This document shows, piece by piece, positions 24,346 through 45,494 of a stretch of 64,000 nucleotides of DNA. Position 1 is the first letter of the stretch. Every line of letters begins with the position of its first letter. The position numbers were made by a program, and so were the translations under genes. The notes under the pieces are model-generated. The model searched no databases. It saw nothing but the letters and a program-made list of their open reading frames with translations, and was not told where the DNA came from. Source of the stretch: Lottia gigantea (lineage: Eukaryota > Mollusca > Gastropoda > Lottiidae); the NCBI RefSeq assembly GCF_000327385.1, contig NW_008708752.1, forward strand, positions 1,943,721 to 2,007,720, given 5' to 3'.

Positions 24346-25942
24346 CGAAAAGAAGTGCATGGCATAGTAACTTTCTTAGGTGGGTTCCAAAAATAAGCAT
24401 AGCGTCTTCTTTTTTATTGGACTTATACAATATAGGAAATATTTAGCAATGAGAATTCTAGTACAGGTTACTTTAACATAATTAGCATTTCATTATTGTC
24501 AGAAATGGAATGAAACATAAGGTCATTGCATGATGGGAGGGTAATTTCATATCTTGTGATTTTCCTCACATTTCTTACGTTTTTCTGTCACCGTTTTCTT
24601 CGTTTTTTTAGCATGTAAGCGTCAAACAAAGGGATATTTTTTACTTTGCGATTCAAAGAAATACATGTAATGTAATATGAAAGATGAGTAATTTTTTTAA
24701 AAGCATATAAGGTTATAAAATTAAAATAAAAAAGTTCTGAAAACATCACTTATTGACAGTGGAGCAAGGGGTGGATTTTTTTGGCCTTTTCTGGAAACAA
24801 ATAATGGCAACGAGAAAACTGGTAAAAACAACCTGAGAAAATTTGACTAGCCTATCAGCATATTATACTGCAAGAGACATATATTGCTTATTAATATATA
24901 TATATAGGTCAATGTAGGCTTAATATGCAAATTGGGTTATTAGACTGGGTTTAATAGAATAGAAAATTCCTTTTTACTTCAGCAAATACATGCCCAGTGT
25001 CTAACACCGAGAGTTCAATAACCGATAAAAGGAATCCCCAAAATTCAAACTAACAAAAGTGACCACTAAAGAGGTGTGACGTGATGTCCATTCAGCATCT
25101 CTTAATTAGCTGACATTTGTGTCAAGTCTATACAATAGGGAACGTGCCACCGTTTGATTAAATATCTTAAAGAAAATAAACAGTCGATTAAAACAATCTT
25201 CCTGTCGATAATCTATCGCTATAAATAAAACGTCATCACTTTCTGAACAATACGTCACTATATTATGAACAATGCGTCACTGCTTTAAGTGCTCTAACTG
25301 ATATATGGCATTGATCAACGGAAGTAGCGACTGTGGGCTCGGTGCTCTTGCAAAAACAAAACATCAATAATATTACTAAAGATTTATATTATGCTATAGT
25401 TCTTATATATTTTTGTTGTTGTTTTGGGATGGGTAGTATTCAGATATCTTAGTTGTTGTCACATATAACTTTAAAAATCAATAATTTTTGTTTTTAACTC
25501 CTGAAAAAATTCTGAAGAATACTAACAGCGTTATGCTGAAAAGGATACAACAGAATTTTTTCTCGATTTCAAATGTGTATCCTGCAGACTTTTTCTATTT
25601 GAACCATTCCTGATTTCCCGTTTATCTGGTGTAGCCTACCTGTAATTCCGAAAAAAAAACGTGACTGCAATATGAACTGCAACTACCAAAACAGACAGTA
25701 GACAGATTCTTAATTTCCTTTTTACCGTTCTAGCTTAAAAGTTCATAAAAGTTAATGCAGAAATTTCAGTTGAAAAAATTAAAATCTTTAAGTGGGAATG
25801 AGACCTCATAATCGTCTTATGACAAATTGAAAACTGTAACAAAAGCAGATTTTCTTTAAAAAAGAAAGAAAACCAGATGATTCTTTTTAATTAGAAATCG
25901 AAGAAGAAAATTTTATTCCGTAAAAAAGGGTGGATAATTGAA
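24346..25942. other. Upstream flank of the T-box gene, no exon recognised
   Basis: AT-rich. It contains a T-box half-site word, AGGTGTGA, at 25072-25079. No coding exon or repeat boundary is supported. Confidence 0.4.
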
Positions 25943-26257
25943 CTCGAGATCTCGAGAAAAACACCTTCCTCATTTATCAAGTTGAAGGGTTGAAACACGC
26001 CTCCTTGGTCCTAACGTGGTCGAGAATTGAAAATCGACCAATGAGATGAAAGGAATGATAAGATGCGTGCATGAGATACAGATGATAAAGGAATAATAGC
26101 AAACATACGATATGGAGGCTCTCTATTGTATTTCGTTTTGAGTGTATTTACTCAACTTTTTTCTATGTAGTGTAAAGTCAATATCAAACCCTACAGTAAT
26201 ATTTGTAATTCGGATCGATGCGTTTAATCCAATGTTAAGCGGGATTAAATTAGTGAA
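25943..26257 (+). promoter_or_regulatory. Candidate proximal promoter and 5'UTR of the T-box gene
   Basis: Immediately upstream of the start codon. It contains a perfect 14-bp palindrome CTCGAGATCTCGAG (25943-25956), a GC-richer patch with CACGCCTCC near 25997 and a CCAAT word at 26038-26042. No convincing TATA box. The transcription start cannot be placed, and an untranslated 5' exon further upstream is possible. Confidence 0.35.
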
Positions 26258-33449
<7,192 letters not shown>

Positions 33450-33900
33450 GTTCGAATTAAATGACAAATTTCTGTGCAATTTCCGGTGGCTATATGTGAT
33501 GTAAATTATTGCAATATCTTATTTTAGTTTTTTTGGGTTGGCGAAAACAACTGAAATAGGGGTCTGTGGTATTTTGGTTTGTTGAAAAGAAAATGGCAAT
33601 CAAATTCTATTGAGTTTTTGAAAAATTCTATAGTAACCCAACTGAGATCGCTGATTTCTTAGTCTATGATTTAAATGCAAAATAACGGTCTGCGTTTTAA
33701 TCAGATCGTTCTCTCTCACTGAAAAGTTTGAATTTATGAACCGTATATCTGATGTAGCCTAATTGCAATACCCAGTTGTGTTTTTCGAATGATGAAGTTA
33801 AAAGTTATGTAAATAATAACTATATTTAAAAGATGTTATATTATAAGATTAGTATTTATGTCACATATCAGGGTAATAAAAAAACAATAAACAATGAATG
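33450..33900 (+). terminator. 3'UTR and polyadenylation signals of the T-box gene
   Basis: AATAAA at 33875-33880 and again at 33886-33891, about 430 nt after the stop. They are followed by GT/T-rich sequence (GTGCTTTTAGTTTGG and a long T run), as expected for a cleavage site near 33905. Confidence 0.75.
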
Positions 33901-35479
33901 GTGCTTTTAGTTTGGTTTCCTATTTTTTTTTTTAAAGAAGGGCAATATGATACTTCCTCATTTATCATATGAAGTACAATCGCGGCTACCAATATATTGT
34001 CAATATGTTGTTTTGGGCTTCTGGTTTCGTTTTGCAGTTAGGATCGTCCATGGCTGAACCTAAAGGCTTTCCTGGCTCCTCACATATTTACAGCTGATTC
34101 AATCACTTATTTAAGGTCACGCCGACTTATATGAGAATCCACGACCATCAAGTGTAAGCAAACCTTTCCAAACTATCCTTGATAATTTTAATAACAATAT
34201 TTTCTTCAATTTTCCCTTCATCAACAAAATAAATGCATTCCTGTAATAAAGTAAAAAATGACACGCAGTAATGGATTATTTCAAACTAACCTTTGTCAAA
34301 TGTTTTCAGCAAAAGTGATGGACAAACACGAATTCACTAAATTCCAACGCCTTCAAACCGACAAAAACATTGTTCATGGATTAATTGATTGGTAAAAACT
34401 CAAATCACTGTGATAAGAGATATATTTTCGTCAATTGATAACATTTTTTTCAATTTCGGTGTCAGACAGGGCGACACATTTTAACATGTCTTGTTAAAGC
34501 GATGTACTTATGAACTGGGATAGAGGAAGATCTCAGAAGAGTATATACCTGATAAAAATCACACAATTTTAATTGAACTTAAAGGTAATGAATAACTTCA
34601 TGTATCTTAAACTAAAAAAATCCCCCTCATACTACTAAATGTTGGAAAAAATCTAAACCAGTTGTCTTTAGCAACATCAGCAAGAGTCTTACACATAATA
34701 AACATATTACACACAAACTACCACTCTTTCACGTTTTTTAACTAATGTATGTGTATGTTAATCGGGAACATTTCTGTTTTTATTGCGCCTTTCTAATTTC
34801 CTTTCCGATGTCTTTGGTTCCTGAAATTTCTGACGAAGCTAAATCTGTTTACATTGATAAGTTTTTGCGGTAGTGTCGCCACTATTTCTTGGAATAGCAA
34901 GAAAGGGGATGACACTGGAAGGTGGCACTGGAAGATATTCGTGTTCTCGGAAAGTCTATCCTATAAATCCCCTTTGAAGACAACTGAATAAGTGACCTTA
35001 AGGCAAATGACCTTGAATAAATTTGAAATTAAATCTTTTCCAACCCGAATTTACGTCTTGTGACGTCATAAATACGATTGTTGGAACCGGTTTTATAGGT
35101 TGTCTTTCACAAAACAATAATTAAAGCGATATTTCAATTTTCTAACAAGATATCTAGACAGAGAACACCCATAATCGTTAGAATACTGTCAACAACTACA
35201 CCCAAAACTTGTTTTCACAAAAGCTCATAACAAGACATAAATCTCAACTTCGTGTCTTGGGCTAGTCGGTCACACGTCATAATTGGTCACAGTGTCATAA
35301 TAACAAGATATATGATATATGTCCAGTATATGTCCACTCACTGTCCAGTTTCTGACAGCCTCATAATTGAATATTAAACTCTGGTGATAAATAAAGGTCA
35401 AGAAATGTTCCCATACTTGAGAGAGCGAACTCTGAATGGGGCACCCTTGTCTAAAATGATCAACTTTCAAGCGTTGACG
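33901..35479. other. Intergenic, nothing recognised
   Basis: No supported gene or repeat downstream of the polyadenylation region. Confidence 0.45.
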
Positions 35480-35830
35480 CAATGGTTATGAGCTTAACTG
35501 TGATTAGCTGGACGGTCTCAAATTCCACTCATGTCTTGTCTCTTGAAGGTAGGACATTAGCGGCAACAGCAGTTTCACACGATCGACGGTGCGTGCGCTT
35601 AGGTCCACTTACTCAACTGCTCTAGCAGTCTCAAGGTCAACCTGTACCAGTAGCGTTTCATCAGAAAATAGGCTGGCCAGGCTGTGCCCAACACCCCAAC
35701 CAAACACTTTTAAACTTAGTATCACTTGGTATAGTGAAAGAATTGCCTGTCCCCTCCCCAAAGCTTGGGGGAATTCGTGGCCTCTGCTCGGCCCCTCATC
35801 TAATTTTCCCGACCTGTACGTCCTCAATAT
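35480..35830. other. GC-richer island, probable repeat fragment
   Basis: Clearly less AT-rich than its surroundings (GGCTGGCCAGGCTGTGCCC, CTCCCCAAAGCTTGGGGG). Frames are open on both strands (plus 35589-35912, minus 35609-35827), but neither shows a family motif or splice context. It may be a piece of a dispersed repeat. Confidence 0.3.
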
Positions 35831-38800
35831 GTTTCCATCCTACCAACATCTCTCCTGTCTCAAAGCTGTTGGCCAATATTATTTACTACGACTTTACACT
35901 CGAGAAAATTAATATAATTTCCATATACAGTATAATGATTAACTAATATTTCATACTGACAAGTCATATAGTTGAACTTTTCCTCTTTCGGCTTTAAAAA
36001 GATATTTGTACAGTGTTATATCTAAATTTTCCCACAAAAAATACATCTGACTTGTCAAAAATAACTTTAGTTCTTTCCTTTTTATCATACATAAGTGTAC
36101 GACCTTTCAATAACTCAAACATAGTTGTTAGAACATGTTTATTTCATCTTTGAAATGAATCAAGATTCGTAGTACGGTCAAATTTTTACCAACGCCATTG
36201 TCAGTCTCATATACAAACTATGTGTGCCTGCCCAGTATGTACATCTTAGAGAATATTCAACTTTGAAAGCATTTTAGAAATATTAACGAATTGGTTTTTA
36301 AAAGAAAAATGTTGCATTCTATGTTTCCAAATGTAACGCATTGAAATGGGCAATGAAGTAAATTATGCCAGGCGTGCAATGGCGTGCGATTTTCAACTAT
36401 CCAAGGATGGGACATCTGTAAGGTTTTCAATTTTCTTGGGATCCGATTTCATAATCAACAGAGACAAACATTAAAAGGATATTCAATTAAGAATTGTTCA
36501 TCAAAAATATTCAGTGTGGACATGTGAACTACTTGAAAACGGGTTTCTGTCACTAGTGTCCGTCCTGTCATACTAACAAGATGCATAATACATGTCCAGT
36601 TTTAAGACACGTTAATCGCATCATTTGTCCAGGGCTTAAACGGACAGCAGTCATTTAACATGACATGGAACACAAAGTTTGATTAATCGAACTCTCCCTC
36701 GCGACATGGTCGTTCTAACAAGTCTTGTGTTTCAAGTCAAACATGAACAAGATGTAGTGGCGCCAAAAGCTGCTATGTAGGTGCTAAAAGTGTAACACCT
36801 GAACTGGTATGAATGTACACGTACCGGTACTGACATTTAGTGACGCCAGCTAACATCGTAGGTTGGTCTCTTTTACATTCCTCCAGCGGATTCACCTGTA
36901 TGAACAATTAAAGTGCAGAAGTAACAAATATTATTTAGGTCTGTGCTCTCGCCACTATAGAAATCGAGAAAATAGATTAAAGTGCAAATTATCTGTTAAT
37001 AGTTGGGCAAATGAAGATGAACAATTCAGTGGCTCAACTAGAGACAGGATGAACCAAGTCCACGGTCGCCCACCTCAAGAAATTAATACGAAAATAAAAA
37101 ATAAATTTACCAAAGTAAGTTTCTAAAAGGTAAAAATATTTCAAAAGGTCTAACAGCCAAATGATTGTTAATTCGTCACTACTTCCTCTGGTTACAGGAG
37201 TCTTTTTTGGATCTAACTGTAGATAAACTAAACGGCCGATTTTGTATTCTGGAAGGTGTGGAGGATACCTGTTAGCTACCTAGCTATTTCTATCTATCGG
37301 AATGGCTAATATATCTATACGTAAAAGGCATATACTATTTATCGTTTGACATGGATTGAGTAACATGCCATGGTGTGTCATCGAAGTCGGAAGTTGTTCT
37401 ATACTGTCTAGTCTATCGGAAAAGTCATGGTTTATCCAAAATTCGAATAATAACATATAAACAAAGTTGGCATTGCTTGTCTACACACAGAGTATTTGTA
37501 GTTAACGGGAAGTGCCAAATAGTATACATTTGTATGTATGTATACATGAAAGGTATGCGTCGCCTTGATGTCTAACTGAATATTACAGACCTGCTTGAAA
37601 GTTCAAATTATCACGAAATTTTAGATGACACATGCCATTGGTTTTGAAAGGAAGTAGTATAATGCATTTAACTGTTACTTACATTACTTGCTGCATTAAT
37701 GTCATTTTGGTTTGGAAATTGCGGGTCAGGGTCACACACATAACTGCATTAAATCAACACAGTAGTTACGTGTAGAATCGTGATTGCAATTTAAATATAG
37801 CCTAAATTATTATCAATTATATGAATCCAATCAGTGGCCATGATGCTAAGCGTCCGCGTGCCTTTCACTTCCGGTTACGTCAACGTCACTATTAAAGTAA
37901 AATCATTATTGGGCGAGAAAAAAAAATCAAGCACATATTGAATGCAAAGTCCGATTGCAATTAACAACCAAAAAATATTTGATAATAAACTGGCATTCAA
38001 GTTTATACAAACTGTCCACGTGCTCCGGAACTACAATTACGTCACACCGGAAGCAGTGTAATTCTGAAGGGAGGTAGATAATTAGTTGAGGTATGTAGGT
38101 AATTTGCAATAACGGATGATGTTACATTCACCTACATCTAACAGTTTTACTTTATCTTTGTAATGTACCGCAGATGTTACTGACGCGAAAGCTTTAAATA
38201 CATGGAAAACGGTGTTTCCCTATCATTTAACATTTCCTTACATTTTCGGTTAAATCTGTGAATAATAAAAATAGAAATTCTTACTTCTAACATGCAAAAA
38301 ACAAAAACAGTCTCTGAAAAACTTCTCTTATGAGCTTCATTATAAAAAGTTCAAATTCACAGTATTTTTATTTGTATATTTTGCCGGGGGATAAAATCCT
38401 TAAATACCACCTTAAAAATCGCGCGATTACACCTCATTTTCAAAAACCAGACGTCAAATTTGATACTTCTTTTTCATTAATCTAATCAAGCGTATTGTTG
38501 TCTTCAAACATCGCGTTATTATCCGATAGTTGACGAGAACAACTCCGTTTGAAACTACTATAGACGTCACTTGAGAAATTGGGGTAAAATTATCAGTCAC
38601 ATGACGCGGATTGCTGTGTAAGGCGAGCCAATAATTGATAACACTCACTAAGAGATAAGCACCTAGATGACTTCTCTTCTGAATGGCGAAGGGTTACAAA
38701 CAAGCGACTTATGACAAGAACGACTTTTTATTGATATATTTTAATGGTAGGTCTAGTAACGTGCCAAACTTGACACGCACCTCTAGAAATCGGTTGGGGA

Positions 38801-40009
38801 TTTGCGCGAGTTCGGATTCAGCAAGTGTAACAAGGATGTCAGATTTCGTTAGATTAAAAATAACAACAGACAACACGACTTGTGTAGGATTTTTTAAGCA
38901 CATCCGGTATCCAAATTTGAAACCAGATGCGTCTAAATAAAATGATGCATTTTCATTCTTCTTTCATGTAGTTCATTATAGATTCAGATTACCGTCACTC
39001 CAATATTTTCATCATTGTTTAACACTTTCCGCTCATAGAATTATTCAAAGTAGACACAGAAACTGAACAATCTTGATGGTAGAAATAATTTTCCTTTTTG
39101 CGGTGCAATCTGTGGAATAGGATCATCCTGACTTGAGATAGTTGCTGAATTTTGATTATTATAAAAGTAAAATACACTTCAATAACCCATTGGTAAAACT
39201 GTGCCTAACCTATAGTTTGATTTCTTATTTCGCTTTCATTAGCTTTTATCCAATATGGAAACTACATTTTACAGAACGGGTTCATCGTGTGTAAAAAACA
39301 AATTCTTATTATCGATTCTCACTACTGTTCATTGAAGTCGCTTGCTCTGGTCAAACATCTGAAGTCTTGATATTAGAAAGTTATAGAATTCGGAAACAAC
39401 TGTCATGATGAGGATTTTATATCCGAAACATGTAGCAAGCATTAGATGAGCACTTCTTTAATAATCAATTCAAATTGTAACAGGTGAAAGTACATTAAAT
39501 AACGTATTTTTTACTTTCATAATAATTCATAGTGTCCTATCTGACATATCTATTTGGTATCGTATAGCCCTTACTTTAGTTCTTATGTAGTATAGAGCGT
39601 CCACAATTAACATTAATGAAATTCGAGGCGAGTACGCAGTGGGTCCGTGTTCGTTATTGTTGATAAAGTTGCAACTCGAGTGTAGCCCGCGGGGAGGGAG
39701 GGTTAGCAATAATAATTAACCCGCCCACCTCAGCAAGGAGCGTGTATTCAAACATGAAGTCAATAACGTTATGAATGGGGCTTTATAATATTTCTAATAG
39801 GAAAGGTTTGTCGCATAATTTGACACTAAATAAGGAAATGGTTAACTATTGTATAGGGAAAGGTGTTTACGCGTGTCTCCGTCCACCTGATTAGATTTGT
39901 AGAATGGCCAGAGAAAAATTCCAGAAGATTTTAACTGAGCTCCATATTTTACCATGGACATGTGCTCATATGATATTGAAATACATATTTTGATTTGACT
40001 CGCACCATT
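35831..40009. other. Intergenic, no gene recognised
   Basis: Open frames at 36863-37126 and 38683-38940 lack recognisable motifs. No RNA gene or repeat boundary was found. Confidence 0.45.
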
Positions 40010-40285
40010 ACCAACTGATTGTATTGCATTGCTTTGATTTTATTTACCAACTGATTTGATTTGATTATATTTACCAACTGATTTGATTTGATTATATTTA
40101 CCAACTGATTTGATTTGATTATATTTACCAACTGATTTGATTTGGTTATATTTACCAACTGATTTGATTTGATTATCTTTATCAAGTGATTTGATTACAT
40201 TTACAAACTGGTTTGATTAAATTTACAAACTGATTTTTTTATACATAAACCAACTGATTTGATTACTCTATCAACTGATTGACTT
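40010..40285. repeat. 27-bp minisatellite
   Basis: At least five near-identical units (TTTACCAACTGATTTGATT plus GATTATA), flanked by degenerate ones. Because 27 is a multiple of three, the minus strand shows an open frame repeating NQLVNIIKS. That frame is a by-product of the repeat, not a gene. Confidence 0.9.
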
Positions 40286-40415
40286 CACCGTTGTGTATTT
40301 TAAAGTACATTATAGATTGTTTCAATTTTTTTTTTTGCTTTTCATGTGAATGGTGCTATAAAATTTTGAGATTACGTCTACACTGTCAGTAGCTCTCGTG
40401 ATAATCTCAAACAAG

Positions 40416-40664
40416 ATGGATCAAAACGAAAGATATGGAGCACCGATACGTATCGAAACATGTACATGTGTATACGTTACTGTATGCAATGAGGACCGAG
40501 ATATTTTGGCTAAGAACGCAAAGGCTAAAGACCAAAATTTAATTTTGTATTTTCCTTGTAATAAAATTCTTCGTTGGCAAATATACAGAAAACATCACCA
40601 GACTGTGGCTCTCAAGAACACAGCTAGTAGCTTCTTGACAACATTAAATCATTCGAAACGGTAA
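40416..40664 (+). CDS. Unrecognised 82-codon open frame, possible first exon
   Basis: ATG in good context (ACAAGATGG) opens MDQNERYGAPIRIETC and runs through ILRWQIYRKHHQTVALKN to TAA. The stop overlaps a donor-like sequence, ACG|GTAATT, so it could be a spliced first exon. Base composition is slightly less AT-rich than its flanks. No family is recognised and no partner exon was found; it may be chance. Confidence 0.2.
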   Translation: MDQNERYGAPIRIETCTCVYVTVCNEDRDILAKNAKAKDQNLILYFPCNKILRWQIYRKHHQTVALKNTASSFLTTLNHSKR

Positions 40665-43600
40665 TTATTTCAAGTGGCTGTTGAAAGCAGGGAATTAGTG
40701 AAATTGAGGATGTTTTTTGATAGTTGAAAGTTTGATTACATGTTTTCTATAGAATTTAATTATTTAGCTCTTAGCTCCACTACTGTGATGTCAAGTTTAT
40801 TGCGCTCGTGGTTGATTTAATCGGCAGACAGAACTCATTCACATGGATGGTGCAACGAACTTCCATGTCGAGGTCTAGGTTCTGGTTGCTATTGGGAGTA
40901 TGCTCCGATTGACTTGTTTTATTTTGAAATATCTATGTAATACGCCGATGCAAATTTTGTTTTCAGTGGTTTCTAGACTGTACGATGTAGTCCAGAAATT
41001 TAATATATAAAAAACTTTTGAAAATTCTTTTTTCGTGAAAACAACTACCTAAATATTTGTAAGATTATTCGAATTACAATACCTTTTCGCGAGAAACGAT
41101 AACTATTTTGATCATATTTCATGCAATTATAGTGACAAAGGTTTGTCGGTCTAACTTGATGAAAACACATTGCAGGTAGTTGCAGAGTGAGTATCATATG
41201 CATCGAGGTTCGAATTGGTTGAACATGGTTAGATTGTCTTCTATTGTACAAACATCCTTTAAAGGGATTCCAAAGAGGTTTTTAATTTTTATTGTATATT
41301 GGGACACTGATATCATCAGTTTGCCCATTCTAATTTTCAATCAGACATCTGTGATTCCTGCAGTAAAACTATGCGTATTATGACTTATGACTAATCGTGA
41401 AGGACCTCATCATATTTTGCGATTAGTGACGTCATCAAACACAGTTTTACAAGAATTGCAGGAGATACAGGCCACAGACGTCTCATTGACCACGCCAGGC
41501 TGAGTGAATTGGTATCGTAACAGCAAAATCGTTGACTCTTTTATTTATAGCAATCTTCATCTATGAGAATAATCAGCCGATTCGCGACAACCCCAAAGTC
41601 CAAGGAATTTTACCTTTAAGAGGGTATCACATATAGCAAAGGTGTAAAGCAGGTACATTTTAAGAGGCAGTTTAAAGAGGTGGTTGGATAATAAGTATGT
41701 AATCTAATCCGTTTAAATAGAGATAACCCTCCTTTAAATTGGGTGGTCTTCATCAACTATTAAGGATATCAAATTTTATTTTGACGCAATAAGCTCGAAT
41801 CTTTGACAGCTAAGTGACATATTCAAATATCATAATACTTTGTTATTGATATGATGTAAGCCTATATTATCTACAACCCCTTTTAAGTCAATTTCGAGCG
41901 AGTGCAAACTTTTAAAGGGGGGTTTCCTAGTAAATTTATAGATATCCTACCAAAGGTCGACCTGTTTTCCTCTTGTTAGCGATGTTGGTCGGAGAGTATG
42001 ACATGGAAAAATTGCTTAGTCTTTCGGATATGAGAATAAACCGATGGAAAAAAGAGTAGGCCAATGACACTGGCCTGACGAAATTTCCCTCCACTACACT
42101 GTGTAGCTCAATCAGGTACATAAAAATAGTTCGTAAAACTTCACCAGCATCTTTTGGGTTAAATGCATTGTGATAGGCAACTAAGAGTTTATATTTCTAT
42201 ATCTGCTTCTCCTATCTGCATCACAGACAGGGAGAAGATGAGTTCTATCTCGAAGTGACTCTCATATTTAGATAAACGTTAAATTCGTTTTACTACTCTA
42301 AGGTTTGAACTGAGCTTGCTGGTTAATGGCTTGGCAAATCCTAACAGGCTGTAAGAATCAGACATGTTAAAAACAACGGAAGTAACCGTAATGACGGCCA
42401 TTTAAAACAAATATGGCGCCAATTAAAATACCTCGAAACCATTAGAAAGTCACACTCAACATCTTAGGCATTCTTGTCCTGTCGGAAAAAAGTCTTAAGT
42501 CACTAAGAAAACTGTCAGATTTCAGACTTTCCACCAGAAATTGTAGATCGCAAGTTGACATCTTTGTTAATCGTCGGAAATAGATTTTATGTGTAATTAA
42601 ATTTCATGACAAGTCTTAGTCATTTAATGGTGGGTTAGTTTTGCAAACTGACAAACCACATACAAATACAGTGTTTCAGAACATGAATTTCATGAAGAGA
42701 AGAATTTCGAAAATCATTATTTATGTTCGTTTCAGACTATATTTAGTAATATACCTGCCAATAGTGTTTTTAAATAGAAGAAAACGTGACCTTTTCCTAC
42801 CTAAAACTGGTTTTGGTGGTATGATATGTATGCTTGCATTTTGGATTATAAAGCGATAAAAGTTCGACAAGCACCACGGGTAACCCTGATTTACACTACA
42901 CAAATCGAATGAAAAATATTTTGTCAATAGCAATTATCTAAATGCTTGATGTCCGTTTTAGGAAAAGGAAATATCCGCTTTACCCTTGCTTATAATTCAA
43001 AATTATATCATCGGGATAATTCACTGTACTTTGTGACGTATCGTCACGAAATGATGATATAAAATAGGAGCATCAACTATTTAAGCAAGTTAAACCAACT
43101 GCGATAATCGGTAGCAATTGTCTAACTTGTTTCTGAATTATAGTTGAACGACTGAATTATTATCGCAGGCCAAACAATGATGGTGCTTATTTTGGTTCCA
43201 ACAATAGCAGTATCGCGTGCAGTTCTCAGCACGTGCAAACATTAGCACGTGATAGTGGTTGTAGTGAACACGCAGACTGTCATAAAATTTGATCGAATCA
43301 TACCTCGGCCGATAGAGGTGCTGACATGATTGTAGGGTTAGCAGCGAGTAGCTTGCCTCGTCTGGAGAGTTTCTTAATAGCATGGAATTATTCGATTTAG
43401 CTGGAATAATTGTGGTAAAGGCTCCATTGGACAATTTTGGTTCTTAATCTCCTTATCTTCATTCTTTGCTTACTGAATAATGGTTATCTATGTAAGATTC
43501 TAAAACTTTAGAGATAAGGCATCTGTAAGCTCAGAGAATTGCTCTCCATTGTTGCTGTACGAATTTGTTCAGAGCGGGGTCAGATTCAAACAGGCATCTG

Positions 43601-45390
43601 ATCGTAAACTTTGTTATAGCTCATTCTTGCCGGTAAAAATGAATTGGCCTGCACAGTGAATATGGTCTCGATGCATCATGGTTAAACGTAGTTCAGCTGA
43701 CTCATACACATTCTTGATTTGGATGTCAAGGTCTCTGAATAAATGACCAGTATCGAAAGGATGAGTGATCAGGCCTTAACTGAAAACCGTGTTGAAAAGC
43801 AAACACCATAGCTCACATAAATTCATTTAATTTCCAACATCTAGCGAGAGAGTCGTAAAGAGATATTTCCGAGACCCTGTTATTTACGTCAACTTACGGA
43901 AATAGACGGAAATGTCACGCGAACAGTGCTTCTCTTTTCAGTTTTGATAACTACAATAAGGTATAATTTGAAGCCCACATTATTTAGGTTCTCGCGAACG
44001 CCGGCTCACTTAATAGCTGATATAATTGTCTCGTCATTACAGTATTGTTCCAGAGAGGGGTTTTAAGTCTTTTTAAACGATGACAGAACAATTTCCATAG
44101 CAATTTCTAGTTTTTCAAAGGCAATAAACAAGTGGATGAAATCATCGTGTCAACAGTCTAATTAAAGAGTAATCAGAATAACCTCCCCTCTTTAAAGCTT
44201 GATTAACAAGAGTTATACGCCCCTCGTAAAGCACAAATCGTGCGTTACAAAAGTAACAAAATTCATTGACAGTTTGGATCGACACTAAGTGATCAAATTT
44301 TGAAATTTATCACATATAAAAGTTGCAAAGATTTTTATTTCAACAACGAAGAAGTACAGATAGATAGAAATACTCTAAAATAAAAACCAGCAAGTGAATT
44401 GCAATCAAATGAACGTTAACATAAATTTTATTCAAAAGTATAAAAAAAAGCTTTGTATTTGTTAGATCTTTCAGATGATCTCTCCCGTTGAACACAATTC
44501 ATATAGAATCCCAATTTTTTGTTTCTCTTTATCATTTATTTCCAACGAAGCAACTCTCACTGGTCCTTTTGTGATAATCAATGACCTAATAAACTAATAA
44601 TTTTGCACTACTATAAACAAGGGAAAAATGGTGAAATATTACAAATTTATACATTCCAAACTTTGAAAATTTATGTTGATGATTTCAATTTTCTTTTTTT
44701 CTCTCTTTATTAATAATCAAAGCCAAAATTTTAAGAATCCACAAATTATTTTTCTATACAAATCTATACACCCTTTAATCTAAAGATCTACTACCATCTA
44801 AAACCGAATAGTTAGGTCTAATGTCCAGCATCTCTCAGTACACTGATTCTATAATAAGTTAATAAAGTCATGTCCACTACGGTGGTCAGTCTTTTAAAAA
44901 GATAAGGCATAAAAGAATTTAGGGTCATTTTACAACGAATTATAAATCCCGACCTAGGGAGTCGAGACTTCTGTCGACGTTTCCTTACCCCCGGGATATT
45001 ATATTGTAATATCGAAGATGAAATTCATTAAGACTAGTAGCTTTGTTCTAATTGAATTAAAGATATAATGATATTTTTGATATATTGAGCCATGTTGAAA
45101 CAGAGAGGTGGCGCCACTAGCTGTTGTCGTCTGGATGTAAAACGGAAGTAAGTCTCCGGTTTATGAAGAGCTTATATTAAATCATTTTTATGACAGATTT
45201 CATTTTCCTTATGATCATATGTCGATAGATCATGAATTTTAAAATTTCATATTTCTGTTTTCCTTGGAATTCAGCTGAAGCGGTTTTTCTTACAATTTGT
45301 CATAATAGCAAAATATTTTCATATAAAAAATATAAATAAATAAATAATTTTACCAATGAAATTTTTTTCGTGTTTTATGAAATTAACAAT
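40665..45390. other. Intergenic, no gene recognised
   Basis: Open frames at 42641-42933 and 43138-43434 show no motifs. 45108-45117 is the palindrome GTGGCGCCAC inside AGGTGGCGCCACTAG. No other supported feature. Confidence 0.45.
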
Positions 45391-45494
45391 AAATAAAAAT
45401 AAAATAAAATAAAATAAAATTAAATTAAATTAAATTAAATTAAATTAAATTAAATTAAATTAAATTAAATTAAATTAAATTAAATTAAATTAAA
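45391..45494. repeat. Compound pentanucleotide microsatellite
   Basis: A short (AAAAT)n run turns directly into about fifteen perfect TAAAT units. A separate AAAT tetranucleotide run follows at about 45519-45535. Confidence 0.95.

Noticed and set aside
39949-40185. Minus-strand open frame with NQLVNIIKS repeats
   Set aside because: Produced by a 27-bp minisatellite; no start context, splice sites or family resemblance.
43138-43434. 98-codon minus-strand frame
   Set aside because: No motif, no splice context, and composition like the surrounding non-coding DNA.
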